5,315 nucleotides of DNA, taken from positions 3,064 to 8,378 of the forward strand of contig DIZY01000124.1 in the NCBI GenBank assembly GCA_002428055.1, in the 5' to 3' direction. How positions within the stretch are numbered: the stretch's first letter is position 1; the number at the start of each line of letters is the position of its first letter. Positions 1 through 5,315 of this stretch are shown here, in pieces. The notes beneath the pieces were generated by a model, which made no database searches, was not told the DNA's origin, and was given only the letters and a program-made list of their open reading frames with translations. The stretch is from Helicobacteraceae bacterium UBA6016. Lineage in GTDB: Bacteria > Campylobacterota > Campylobacteria > Campylobacterales > UBA6016. A program made the translations under genes and the position numbers.

Positions 1-221
1 GTGATGCCTAGACTCTCGCATTTTTCACGGATGTTTTTCATGGAGGAGTCGAAGCAGACGGCGGTGACGGCGTTTTGTTCGCAAAAGAAAAGCTCTTTGT
101 GCGCCTCTAGTTTTGTCGCCGGAGAGACTAGCGCCGAGGCTTTGCCCGCATGGTATACACCGTCTTCTTGTAGCTTGTGTGTTGTGACGCTTTTGTCGTC
201 TTGGATTATTCTAATTTGCAT
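1..221 (-). CDS. Partial unrecognised ORF downstream of the MMPL exporter (5' end only)
   Basis: Reading leftward from an ATG at 221-219, the frame stays open for 73 codons to the window edge, so only the N-terminus is visible. It begins MQIRIIQDDKSVTTHKLQED and later contains two cysteines and an FDSS segment (FFCEQNAVTAVCFDSSMKN). It has no signal peptide and no obvious membrane segment, so a cytoplasmic protein is likely. The ATG lies inside the last codons of the MMPL gene (11-nt overlap), in line with the other overlapping junctions of this operon, which supports both the start and translational coupling. I do not recognise the family from this fragment; it does not show a ketosynthase, ketoreductase or hotdog dehydratase N-terminus. 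By position it should be another APE-cluster gene, but that is inference. Being real is likely; its function is unknown. Confidence 0.65.
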   Translation of the reverse strand, partial: MQIRIIQDDKSVTTHKLQEDGVYHAGKASALVSPATKLEAHKELFFCEQNAVTAVCFDSSMKNIREKCESLGI

Positions 222-2316
222 TTACGACTCTTTTTTGGAAGATCATAAACAGGGCGCAGACGATGCCGATGCAGACCGCTTCGCCTATGGAGGAGACCGC
301 CTTGATGTCGCTAAACACCAATATCCCAAATCCAGCAAATGTCGTGGATAGCGAGTACAAAACAGCTCGGAGGTTGATAGAGTCCATGCCCTTTTCGAGA
401 TAGACCCCGTAGTCGATGCCATAAATAGCTATAAGGAAAATTCCGAAAATGTGCATGAGATTTAGCCCCTCGGAGGCGACGGATAGGTATAACGCCAGAA
501 TTGAGAGAGGGAAAAGTATGAAGTTGAGTGCAAACAAAAAGTTTTTGCCAGTTTTGAACACCAACACCGCTATGATGATGAGAGCGGCGATGAGTGCGGG
601 AGGCGCAAACCGTTCAAACTCTTTTTTGGAGATAGCACGAGATAGCTCTTTTGGGGTGTATATACCGCCAAACTCCGATTTTGCGCCGCTCAAAGCTGTT
701 TTTGGGAGGTGGGCTAGCGTGTAGTATTTGCCGCCGCTTTGTAGTATCTCGTATCCAAGTTTTTTGACCGCCGCTTCGTCTGGCACAAAAGATGGGTGCT
801 GTAAAAACAGATAAGAGCCTCTTAGGTACCCCTCTCTAAACCCCGCTTTTTTGCTCTCTTTGTCGATTTGGGCTTTGATACACTCTAGCTCTAGCGCCGC
901 AAACTGCTTGTTTCGTATCTCTATCTCTTTTGCGGAGGGTACGAAGTCGGCGATGGAATTAAAGCCGTTATATTTTTGTTTGATAGCGGCTGTTTTTTGC
1001 AGTAACTCCTCTTTTGAGACGGCTTCTACAAGCACACTCTCTTTGTCGCCTAGCATGGAGGCAAAGAGGGCGGCTTTTGCTTTTAGCTCTTTGTTGTCGT
1101 AGTCTAGGTTTTGCAGTTCAAAATCGGCTTTGATGTTGATAGCGGCAAACGCTAGTATTATGAGTGACGCTAGGCTTACAAATAGCGGTCGCAAAAAAGC
1201 TCTAGGCTCAAACCTAAACTCAAAAAACGCCCCGCCGCCAACATCATAAAATCTCGGCAGATACGAGAATGCCAGATATGAAAGAAGTATGCTGCAAGCG
1301 GTAAAAAACGATATTTGGGCGATAAGCCCGTCGGCAAAGACGCTCATGGCAACTAAAGAGCAAAAAGTCGCCGCAAACCCTACGAACACCTCTTTGTTAA
1401 AGCTTTTGTTTTCAAAATTTTTGTTGAGATAGAGCAAAAATAGATAATCCTCGGCAATAGAGGCAATACCCGCACCAAACGCAAGCACTAGCGTGGCTAT
1501 CTGCCCATACACGATGCTAGTCAGAGCCGCCGCCGCAGAGATAGAAAAGCCAAGAACCGTGAGGCACAAAATCAGAAGTTTTGGATTTCGCAAGATAAAG
1601 ATGTATATGGCTATGAGCGCCGCCACGGAGAAAGCGGAGAGGATTTTGACTCTGTTTTCTATGATTTGCGAGTTTTCGGCGCTAAAAAAATGGGGGGCAA
1701 AAAAAACAGCCTCTTTGTGTCCTTGCTCCACGCTTTTGCAGTAGGCTCTTAGCTCTTGTGAGGCTTTGGCATCAGCGGGCATCGCTTTTGCTACTGCTAT
1801 TATCAGATACCCTTTGTCGCCCGCCGCAAGCATCCCGTTTTGAAATGCAAAACCGCCCGTTTTTAGCTCAAACACCCCAAACGGGTCGTTTTTGTCTATC
1901 GGCTTGTAGTCAAACGCATTTTCGCTCTGCTTTTTGAGTTTGGCTACTTCGTTTTTGATGTCGTCAAGCTTTGAGATATTGGTATCCGCTATGTACGGGT
2001 AGTTTGCCGTGACATAGCTCTTTAGCGATTCGTCGGCATCGGTTGCTCTGAAAAAAACGCTCTCCAAAAGTGGGCTTGATGAGAGTTTGGCGGCTATCTC
2101 TCTTGTGTTTGCCTGCGCTTTTTCGTCAAAGTTTGGCACAAAAACAAGGAGTCTTTTGGAGGAGTCGAAGCGGGTGAGGAGTGATAGTTTTTCGCTCTCT
2201 TTGGATTTTGAAAAGGAGTTTAGGAGATTTGAGTCGGTGTTTTCGGAAAATATTTTGATACTAAGCGCCCAAAGAAGCGCCAAAACGAGTGCGATTAGAA
2301 GTTTAGTTTTCGGCAT
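211..2316 (-). CDS. MMPL/RND-family exporter of an aryl polyene cluster
   Basis: A 701-residue inner-membrane protein with the RND/MMPL layout. TM1 is at about 5-23, followed by a large periplasmic loop at about 24-222. A block of TM helices lies at about 224-353, then TM7 at about 375-395, a second periplasmic loop at about 396-570, and a last TM block at about 572-694. The two halves therefore repeat. Acidic residues followed by Tyr sit in the expected proton-relay helices: E289-D290-Y291 in the first block and D635-Y636 (YGIDYGVYL) in the second, matching the DY signature of MMPL proteins. Proteins of this family in APE clusters are thought to use proton motive force to move the polyene lipid out of the inner membrane, probably handing it to the LolA-like partner encoded just upstream. 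The ATG at 2316 overlaps the LolA-like gene by 14 nt and has a modest GAG 4 nt upstream. No frameshift is visible. The MMPL fold is secure; the substrate is inferred from context. Confidence 0.88.
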   Translation of the reverse strand: MPKTKLLIALVLALLWALSIKIFSENTDSNLLNSFSKSKESEKLSLLTRFDSSKRLLVFVPNFDEKAQANTREIAAKLSSSPLLESVFFRATDADESLKSYVTANYPYIADTNISKLDDIKNEVAKLKKQSENAFDYKPIDKNDPFGVFELKTGGFAFQNGMLAAGDKGYLIIAVAKAMPADAKASQELRAYCKSVEQGHKEAVFFAPHFFSAENSQIIENRVKILSAFSVAALIAIYIFILRNPKLLILCLTVLGFSISAAAALTSIVYGQIATLVLAFGAGIASIAEDYLFLLYLNKNFENKSFNKEVFVGFAATFCSLVAMSVFADGLIAQISFFTACSILLSYLAFSYLPRFYDVGGGAFFEFRFEPRAFLRPLFVSLASLIILAFAAINIKADFELQNLDYDNKELKAKAALFASMLGDKESVLVEAVSKEELLQKTAAIKQKYNGFNSIADFVPSAKEIEIRNKQFAALELECIKAQIDKESKKAGFREGYLRGSYLFLQHPSFVPDEAAVKKLGYEILQSGGKYYTLAHLPKTALSGAKSEFGGIYTPKELSRAISKKEFERFAPPALIAALIIIAVLVFKTGKNFLFALNFILFPLSILALYLSVASEGLNLMHIFGIFLIAIYGIDYGVYLEKGMDSINLRAVLYSLSTTFAGFGILVFSDIKAVSSIGEAVCIGIVCALFMIFQKRVVNAN

Positions 2317-2788
2317 CTATCTCTATTTTGTCGCCGTTGGTTAGTTCTATTTTGATGTTTTTGGGTTTATCGGCTTCCGTCTTGACCGCTATGGCTACGA
2401 TGTTTTTTTTGAGTTCGTTTTTTGGGCTCATTTTGTAACCGTCTTTTGTCTTTGTGACTTCAAAAAACTCTTTGAACGAGTCCATATTTTTTTCGTTGAT
2501 GGAGCGAAAGATTGAGAAATAAAAGCCGAATTGTCTGTTTTTGCTAAGTTCCATTGTCTCTTTTGAGCCGTCTTCACTCTCTATCGTAAGGGCATTGCCG
2601 ACTACTTTTAGCGTCTTTTTGGCAGGCTGGGTGTATCGCACCGTAATGGAATCCTTGCCAAACTCTATATCGCCTCTTAGATTTATAGTCTTGCCCGTAG
2701 CATCGATATATCTGCTCTCTTTAAATTTTACAGGCGAGGCAAATAGCGAAGCGCACAGGAGGAGAAGCGCCAAAAAAATATTTTTCAC
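2303..2788 (-). CDS. LolA-like periplasmic lipid/lipoprotein carrier
   Basis: A 161-residue exported protein. Residues 1-17 form a signal peptide: Lys at position 2, a hydrophobic core FLALLLLCASLF, and likely signal peptidase I cleavage after A17. Cys12 is preceded by Leu-Leu-Leu, which does not fit a lipobox. The mature part is rich in beta-strand patterns. The segment at about 22-72 (FKESRY, LRGDIEF, VRYTQPAKKTLKVVGNALTI) follows the LolA pattern of a strand, a G-x-I/L strand, a tyrosine-proline turn and a residue run ending in an iden-like G-x-x-L-x-I. It is shorter than typical LolA (about 180-200 residues). LolA proper carries lipoproteins across the periplasm; LolA-like proteins next to MMPL exporters in APE clusters are thought to carry the polyene lipid. 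The start is GTG in a GTGA overlap with the upstream ketosynthase-like stop, with AGGA correctly spaced. The operon position supports the call; similarity to LolA is weak but consistent. Confidence 0.75.
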   Translation of the reverse strand: MKNIFLALLLLCASLFASPVKFKESRYIDATGKTINLRGDIEFGKDSITVRYTQPAKKTLKVVGNALTIESEDGSKETMELSKNRQFGFYFSIFRSINEKNMDSFKEFFEVTKTKDGYKMSPKNELKKNIVAIAVKTEADKPKNIKIELTNGDKIEIDAEN

Positions 2789-3663
2789 GCTTTTCCTATG
2801 ACAAAAGAGGCGTATTTCCCATCCAATTCATTTGAGTGCACGAGCGCTTTGTTGATTTTTTTGAACTTGTTTGCGTATGCAAAGTTTATCTCATTAGTAA
2901 ATGAGTGCTCCAAAAATGCGCTTGCTGGGATAATGCCCTCACTCACCGCCTTTGAGGCTATGGCAAGGCTAAGAAGCGCAGAAGCTGTAAATGCGTTCCC
3001 CGTTAGTCCTTTTGAGCTTGATATAAGTGCGCCTTGACCAAAAACAGCCGACAATGCCGCGGCCTCACTCCTATCCTTTGAGCACACACCGGATGCCGCT
3101 GCTTCTACATACTCTATGTCGCTTGCATTTGTATGAGAGTTTTTGAGTGCGCTATTCATTGACTCCGCATCATTTTCGCCCGTTCCTAGACCGAGTAGCT
3201 CTATATCTCCTTTTTCTGCAGACAAAAGTATTGAGACCACCGTCTCGCCCGCATTTAGCCCGTCGCTCTCAAAATCAAAAGGTTTTGCGACGCTTTGTGA
3301 ATAGCGCCCATCTTCTTGTAGTTTTTTTATTTGTGCGCCGTCTAGTTTGTATAAAGCAAGGATCAAGGCCTCTTTATATTTTCCGCTTTGCACTTCTTCA
3401 AAGGCTGTCATTAAGGCCTCAAAGGAGTTTTCTGATTCAAAAACAACGGTATCTTTCGGGGCTATAGCGCGGCAAAATGCCGTTGCTTTTTCAAAATCTT
3501 TTATTTTTCCGTTTATAAGCGCTTTCTCACCGATCATAAATGTGGAGTCTTCGCAGAGAAGACATCTTTTGTCAAGCAAGTTTTCAAAGATTTCGTCTAT
3601 GCCGTACCCCGTAGCGCTCACTGCCTCGAAGGCTTTTATAAAAACTTTATTTTGCATTGGCAT
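2785..3663 (-). CDS. Shortened, catalytically degenerate beta-ketoacyl synthase-like protein (chain-length-factor-like)
   Basis: A 292-residue protein with recognisable ketosynthase landmarks. Residues 7-36 (KVFIKAFEAVSATGYGIDEI and on) match the family N-terminus (VxITGxGAVTxLG...). Residues 79-101 (NSFEALMTAFEEVQSGKYKEAL) match the nucleophile helix and the GxxxxAL strand. PFDFESDGLNAGE (129-140) matches the PFDxxRDGxxxGE motif, and SSSKGLTGNAFTA (216-227) matches STKSxTGHxxGAA. The triad is missing: by alignment the active Cys becomes Ser77, the His of VEAHGTGT becomes Ala189 (VEAAASG), and the second His becomes Asn223 in TGN. The motif Lys218 is kept. Length is well below the usual 400 or so, and the loss lies between the N-terminus and the nucleophile region. 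Such proteins serve as the non-catalytic partner of a condensing ketosynthase, setting chain length; that role is inferred. Met1 (3663) or Met3 (3657) could be the start; both lie in the 17-nt overlap with the carrier protein gene and neither has a clear ribosome binding site. Confidence 0.82.
   Translation of the reverse strand: MPMQNKVFIKAFEAVSATGYGIDEIFENLLDKRCLLCEDSTFMIGEKALINGKIKDFEKATAFCRAIAPKDTVVFESENSFEALMTAFEEVQSGKYKEALILALYKLDGAQIKKLQEDGRYSQSVAKPFDFESDGLNAGETVVSILLSAEKGDIELLGLGTGENDAESMNSALKNSHTNASDIEYVEAAASGVCSKDRSEAAALSAVFGQGALISSSKGLTGNAFTASALLSLAIASKAVSEGIIPASAFLEHSFTNEINFAYANKFKKINKALVHSNELDGKYASFVIGKA
2794..2797 (-). promoter_or_regulatory. Ribosome binding site for the LolA-like gene (supports GTG start)
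   Basis: AGGA on the minus strand lies 5 nt upstream of the GTG at 2788-2786 (ATAGGAAAAGCGTG). It sits within the last codons of the ketosynthase-like gene. It explains why translation begins at GTG here, giving a complete signal peptide starting fMet-Lys-Asn. Confidence 0.6.
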
Positions 3664-3898
3664 TTATAAAATCAGTCAAAGAGTTTACGGAAGCGAATAC
3701 CGTTTTTGCTGCATCGGCGTTTTCTAATTTTATTTTGAATTTATTGTCAATCATTACCATTAGTTCTATAGCATCCACAGAGTCAAGTCCGAGACCATCT
3801 CTAAAAAGCGGAGCATCGTCTTCTATGTCGCTTGTGGCTATATCTTCTAGGTTTAGCGTAGAGATTATTAGTTCTTTTATTTCGTTTGCGGATACCAT
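3647..3898 (-). CDS. Acyl carrier protein
   Basis: An 83-residue acidic carrier protein at the start of the leftward operon. The phosphopantetheine attachment motif is LGLDSVDAIEL (36-46) with Ser40 as the modified residue. The pattern of helix I (about 3-16), a linker with acidic residues and DDAPLFRDGLG, helix II from about 40, and a C-terminal helix (about 70-80) is that of a free-standing type II carrier. It would hold the aryl starter and the growing polyene chain as thioesters in the cytoplasm. APE clusters usually carry two carrier proteins; only this one is in the window. The ATG at 3898 has AAAGG 10 nt upstream, and a consensus -10 lies further upstream. The 3' end overlaps the ketosynthase-like gene by 17 nt, fitting a carrier/ketosynthase pair made together. 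Confidence 0.93.
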   Translation of the reverse strand: MVSANEIKELIISTLNLEDIATSDIEDDAPLFRDGLGLDSVDAIELMVMIDNKFKIKLENADAAKTVFASVNSLTDFINANAK

Positions 3899-3908
3899 TG
3901 TAGTTATG

Positions 3909-3913
3909 CCTTT
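3909..3913 (-). promoter_or_regulatory. Ribosome binding site for the acyl carrier protein gene
   Basis: AAAGG on the minus strand, 10 nt upstream of the ATG at 3898. The spacing is somewhat long but usable. It is the best purine-rich stretch ahead of this start. Confidence 0.4.
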
Positions 3914-3933
3914 GTGGTGTTGAATTTACGGCG

Positions 3934-3939
3934 ATTATA
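3934..3939 (-). promoter_or_regulatory. Candidate -10 element for the leftward (carrier protein to exporter) operon
   Basis: The minus strand reads CTATTTTTGTATAATCG, giving a perfect TATAAT. Transcription would start near 3927, leaving a leader of about 29 nt before the carrier protein ATG at 3898. No good TTGACA-like -35 lies 16-18 nt upstream (TCAAAT at best). A strong -10 with a T-rich stretch ahead and a weak -35 is typical of Campylobacterota sigma-70 promoters. Position and match make it likely. Confidence 0.55.
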
Positions 3940-3963
3940 CAAAAATAGTTTTGAATATTTGAG

Positions 3964-3985
3964 CTGTAAAACCCCGTAAAAACAG
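3964..3985. promoter_or_regulatory. Candidate operator: CTGT/ACAG inverted ends around a GTAAAA direct repeat
   Basis: Between the two divergent promoters, CTGT (3964-3967) and ACAG (3982-3985) form a short inverted pair. Inside, GTAAAA occurs twice, at 3966-3971 and 3976-3981, exactly 10 nt apart, which places both copies on the same face of the helix. A regulator bound here could control both arms. The half-sites are short and could arise by chance in AT-rich DNA, and no regulator gene is in the window. Confidence 0.22.
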
Positions 3986-3996
3986 GAAATAGTAGA

Positions 3997-4002
3997 TAAA
4001 AT
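3997..4002 (+). promoter_or_regulatory. Weak candidate -10 element for the rightward glycosyltransferase/ammonia lyase operon
   Basis: TAAAAT within AGTAGATAAAATACAAC lies 34 nt upstream of the TTG at 4037, which is suitable spacing for a start near 4009. No -35 is recognisable. A promoter must exist in this gap because the flanking genes diverge, but the exact site is uncertain. Confidence 0.3.
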
Positions 4003-4036
4003 ACAACAATTTTTTACTTTTTGAAAGAATCTTTAA

Positions 4037-4720
4037 TTGAATAATATCTGCATAGTCGTTCCAGTGTACGACAATCCAAAAACCGTTAGAACCGTTGTTG
4101 AGGGCTTATTGACGCTTGGCGTTAGCGTAATCGTCGTGGATGACGGTAGTGAAATAGCCGTAAGCGGACTGCTGTACGGGCTAGAGTGCGGCGTCATAAC
4201 GCATGAGGTCAATAAAGGCAAAGGCATTGCTCTTATTAGTGGGGCGAGACGAGCAAGAGAGCTTGGCTTTACCCATTTTATGAGTGTGGACGCCGACGGA
4301 CAGCACTTTTTGGATGATGCCGCTAGAGTGCTTGCGGCGCATGAGGGCAAAAACGAGATTATTATCGGTAAGCGGGATTTTGACTCCGTGGCTGTGCCAA
4401 AAGCCTCTAGTATCGGCAGATTTCTAGGCAATTCAATGGTGTATTTGGAGAGTGGCGTGTGGGTGAGCGATACGCAATCAGGGCTTCGAATATATCCGCT
4501 CTCGCTTTTTGACGAGCCTTTTAACTCAAACGGATATGAGTTTGAGATAGAGAGTCTTGTTCGTCATTTGCAAAGGGGCGGAAGCCTTAGAATGATAGAT
4601 ATTAAGACTATATATCCTGAAGATAGGGTGACCCATTTTCACAAAATACGGGATAACTTCAAAATGACCGTTTTACACATAAAACTTCTGATATTTAGAC
4701 TACTTGGAGTAAGAAAATAA
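4037..4720 (+). CDS. Family 2 glycosyltransferase (dolichol-phosphate mannosyltransferase-like GT-A fold)
   Basis: A 227-residue GT2 enzyme. The sequence starts directly into the Rossmann-like strand (ICIVVPVYDNP, 4-14). VIVVDDGS (31-38) is the first nucleotide-binding Asp motif, NKGKGIAL (59-66) the conserved loop, VDADGQH (84-90) the DxD metal/sugar-nucleotide site, and DTQSGLRIYP (145-154) with GYEFEIE (166-172) the acceptor and catalytic region seen in DPM-synthase-like GT2 proteins. There is no convincing C-terminal membrane helix, although LHIKLLIFRLLGV (213-225) is a short hydrophobic, basic tail that could sit on the membrane. Within an APE cluster it probably adds a sugar to the lipid anchor or polyene end group; substrate and acceptor cannot be read from sequence. 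The start is TTG, because the core domain begins there and no in-frame ATG lies upstream; only a weak AAAGA precedes it. It overlaps the next gene by 1 nt (TAATG). Confidence 0.88.
   Translation: MNNICIVVPVYDNPKTVRTVVEGLLTLGVSVIVVDDGSEIAVSGLLYGLECGVITHEVNKGKGIALISGARRARELGFTHFMSVDADGQHFLDDAARVLAAHEGKNEIIIGKRDFDSVAVPKASSIGRFLGNSMVYLESGVWVSDTQSGLRIYPLSLFDEPFNSNGYEFEIESLVRHLQRGGSLRMIDIKTIYPEDRVTHFHKIRDNFKMTVLHIKLLIFRLLGVRK
4706..4709 (+). promoter_or_regulatory. Ribosome binding site for the ammonia-lyase-family gene
   Basis: GGAG inside the last codons of the glycosyltransferase gene, 10 nt before the ATG at 4720. It fixes the start at the TAATG junction and implies coupled translation. Confidence 0.55.
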
Positions 4721-5315
4721 TGAATTTGACGATTAACGATAGACATATTGACCTTACAGAGATAGCAGGCGCAAGCTCTGTATCGCTTGATAAAAGCGCA
4801 GAGTTTCGCACTACGATAGAAAACTCTCAAAAAGTACTATTAGACAAAATCAAAAGCGGCAAGCCGATATATGGCGTCACAACTGGGTACGGGGAGTCCG
4901 GCAAAAATTATCTGGATTTTGAAAAAGCGGAGAAGTTACAACAAAACCTCTATAGATTTCACGGTTGCGGGCTGGGCGAGCTGCTTAGCGTGGAAGAGTC
5001 GAGACTTATCGTTACCCTCCGTCTTATCAGCCTCTCAAAAGGGGTTTCCGGTATTAGCTTTGAGCTACTAGAGGCGATGGAGACGCTACTGACAAAAGAG
5101 GTCTACCCAGCTATTCCGCAGCAAGGCTCCGTCGGGGCGAGCGGCGACCTTACGCCTCTTTCTTATGTGGCGGCTGTGCTTGCGGGTGAGAGAGAGGTTA
5201 TCTATAAAGGCGTTGTTAGACCTGCCATAGAAGTGTTTGGCGAACTAGGTATTGCGCCGTATCACTTTAAGCCAAAAGAGGCGCTTGCTATTATGAACGG
5301 CACTACCGTGATGAG
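4720..5315 (+). CDS. Aromatic amino acid (histidine/tyrosine) ammonia-lyase family enzyme, 3' end cut by the window
   Basis: My translation gives 198 visible residues, the N-terminal 40% of a protein family of about 500-540. The self-forming MIO cofactor comes from the Ala-Ser-Gly tripeptide, seen here as A140-S141-G142 in GSVGASGDLTPLSY. Y51 in YGVTTGYG is the catalytic tyrosine loop, and N193 in MNGTT is the conserved active-site Asn. The enzyme removes ammonia from an aromatic amino acid to give an aryl acrylate. The substrate-selecting pair, SH in histidine lyases and HL in some tyrosine lyases, reads F80-H81 (LYRFHGCG). In this setting a tyrosine lyase making 4-coumarate as the APE starter is more likely than a histidine-degradation enzyme, since no hut gene is nearby; this is inference. 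It starts at ATG 4720, sharing one base with the upstream stop, with GGAG 10 nt upstream. The C-terminal part is outside the window. Confidence 0.92.
   Translation, partial: MNLTINDRHIDLTEIAGASSVSLDKSAEFRTTIENSQKVLLDKIKSGKPIYGVTTGYGESGKNYLDFEKAEKLQQNLYRFHGCGLGELLSVEESRLIVTLRLISLSKGVSGISFELLEAMETLLTKEVYPAIPQQGSVGASGDLTPLSYVAAVLAGEREVIYKGVVRPAIEVFGELGIAPYHFKPKEALAIMNGTTVM

Noticed and set aside
1..351. Plus-strand open frame at the left edge.
   Set aside because: It covers the end of the MMPL gene and the overlapping unknown ORF, both supported on the minus strand by overlaps and, for MMPL, family motifs. The plus-strand product has no coherent pattern.
41..2171. Identical 15-mer TGGAGGAGTCGAAGC at 41-55 and 2157-2171.
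   Set aside because: Both copies lie inside coding sequence, in the same minus-strand frame, and encode FDSS in two different proteins. There is no flanking similarity, so chance or codon bias explains it better than a mobile repeat or recombination site.
2753..2755. Cys12 of the LolA-like protein as a lipoprotein attachment site.
   Set aside because: The preceding residues are Leu-Leu-Leu, lacking the small residue at -1 required for a lipobox, and a normal cleavage site follows at A17.
3899..4036. Possible small RNA, riboswitch or terminator in the intergenic gap.
   Set aside because: I see no GC-rich hairpin with a T-run and no conserved aptamer pattern. The T-run at 4010-4016 has no stem before it, and the flanking genes diverge, so no terminator is expected.
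4033..4431. Long open frame on the minus strand opposite the glycosyltransferase.
   Set aside because: The opposite strand has clear GT2 motifs (VVDDGS, DADGQH, DTQSG); the minus-strand product is Ser/Leu/Thr/Pro-rich with no family pattern, a typical shadow frame.
4720..5315. Ammonia-lyase gene as a true hutH of histidine degradation.
   Set aside because: No other hut genes (urocanase, imidazolonepropionase, formimidoylglutamase) are seen, the selectivity pair is not Ser-His, and all recognisable neighbours fit an APE cluster. Not fully excluded until the flanks are read.

Overview
The window looks like part of an aryl polyene (APE, flexirubin-type) biosynthesis cluster. The diagnostic combination is a phosphopantetheine-type acyl carrier protein, a ketosynthase-like protein without catalytic residues (chain-length-factor-like), a LolA-like periplasmic carrier, an MMPL/RND-type exporter, a family 2 glycosyltransferase and a histidine/tyrosine ammonia-lyase-family enzyme. 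No single gene proves this, but this set side by side is characteristic of APE clusters in Gram-negative bacteria. The organism is a Gram-negative bacterium. Moderate GC, Lys/Ile/Phe/Ser-rich proteins, heavy ATA and AGA codon use and tightly overlapping genes suggest a Campylobacterota (Epsilonproteobacteria, Sulfurimonas/Sulfuricurvum/Campylobacter-like) genome. That assignment is inference only.

Layout. A leftward operon starts at about 3927 and runs off the left edge: acyl carrier protein (3898-3647), ketosynthase-like protein (3663-2785), LolA-like protein (2788-2303), MMPL exporter (2316-211), and the first 73 codons of an unrecognised gene (221-1). All four junctions overlap, by 17, 4, 14 and 11 nt, which points to translational coupling. 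A rightward operon holds a glycosyltransferase (4037-4720, TTG start) and an ammonia-lyase-family gene cut by the right edge (4720-5315), which share 1 nt. The 138-nt gap between the two arms (3899-4036) must hold the divergent promoters; a consensus -10 (TATAAT) is visible for the left arm, and a small repeat between the arms is a possible operator.

How the genes could work together (inference from APE pathways): the ammonia lyase would make an aryl acrylate such as 4-coumarate from an aromatic amino acid. This starter would be activated and extended on acyl carrier protein by a ketosynthase/chain-length-factor pair with reductase and dehydratase partners. The ketosynthase-like gene here could supply the chain-length-factor half. 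The catalytic ketosynthase, ketoreductase, dehydratase, acyltransferase and starter-activating ligase are not in this window. The glycosyltransferase may help build the lipid or sugar anchor, and the MMPL and LolA-like proteins would move the finished polyene lipid to the outer membrane.

The most unusual feature is the ketosynthase-like protein: 292 residues instead of about 400, with the Cys-His-His triad apparently replaced by Ser, Ala and Asn.
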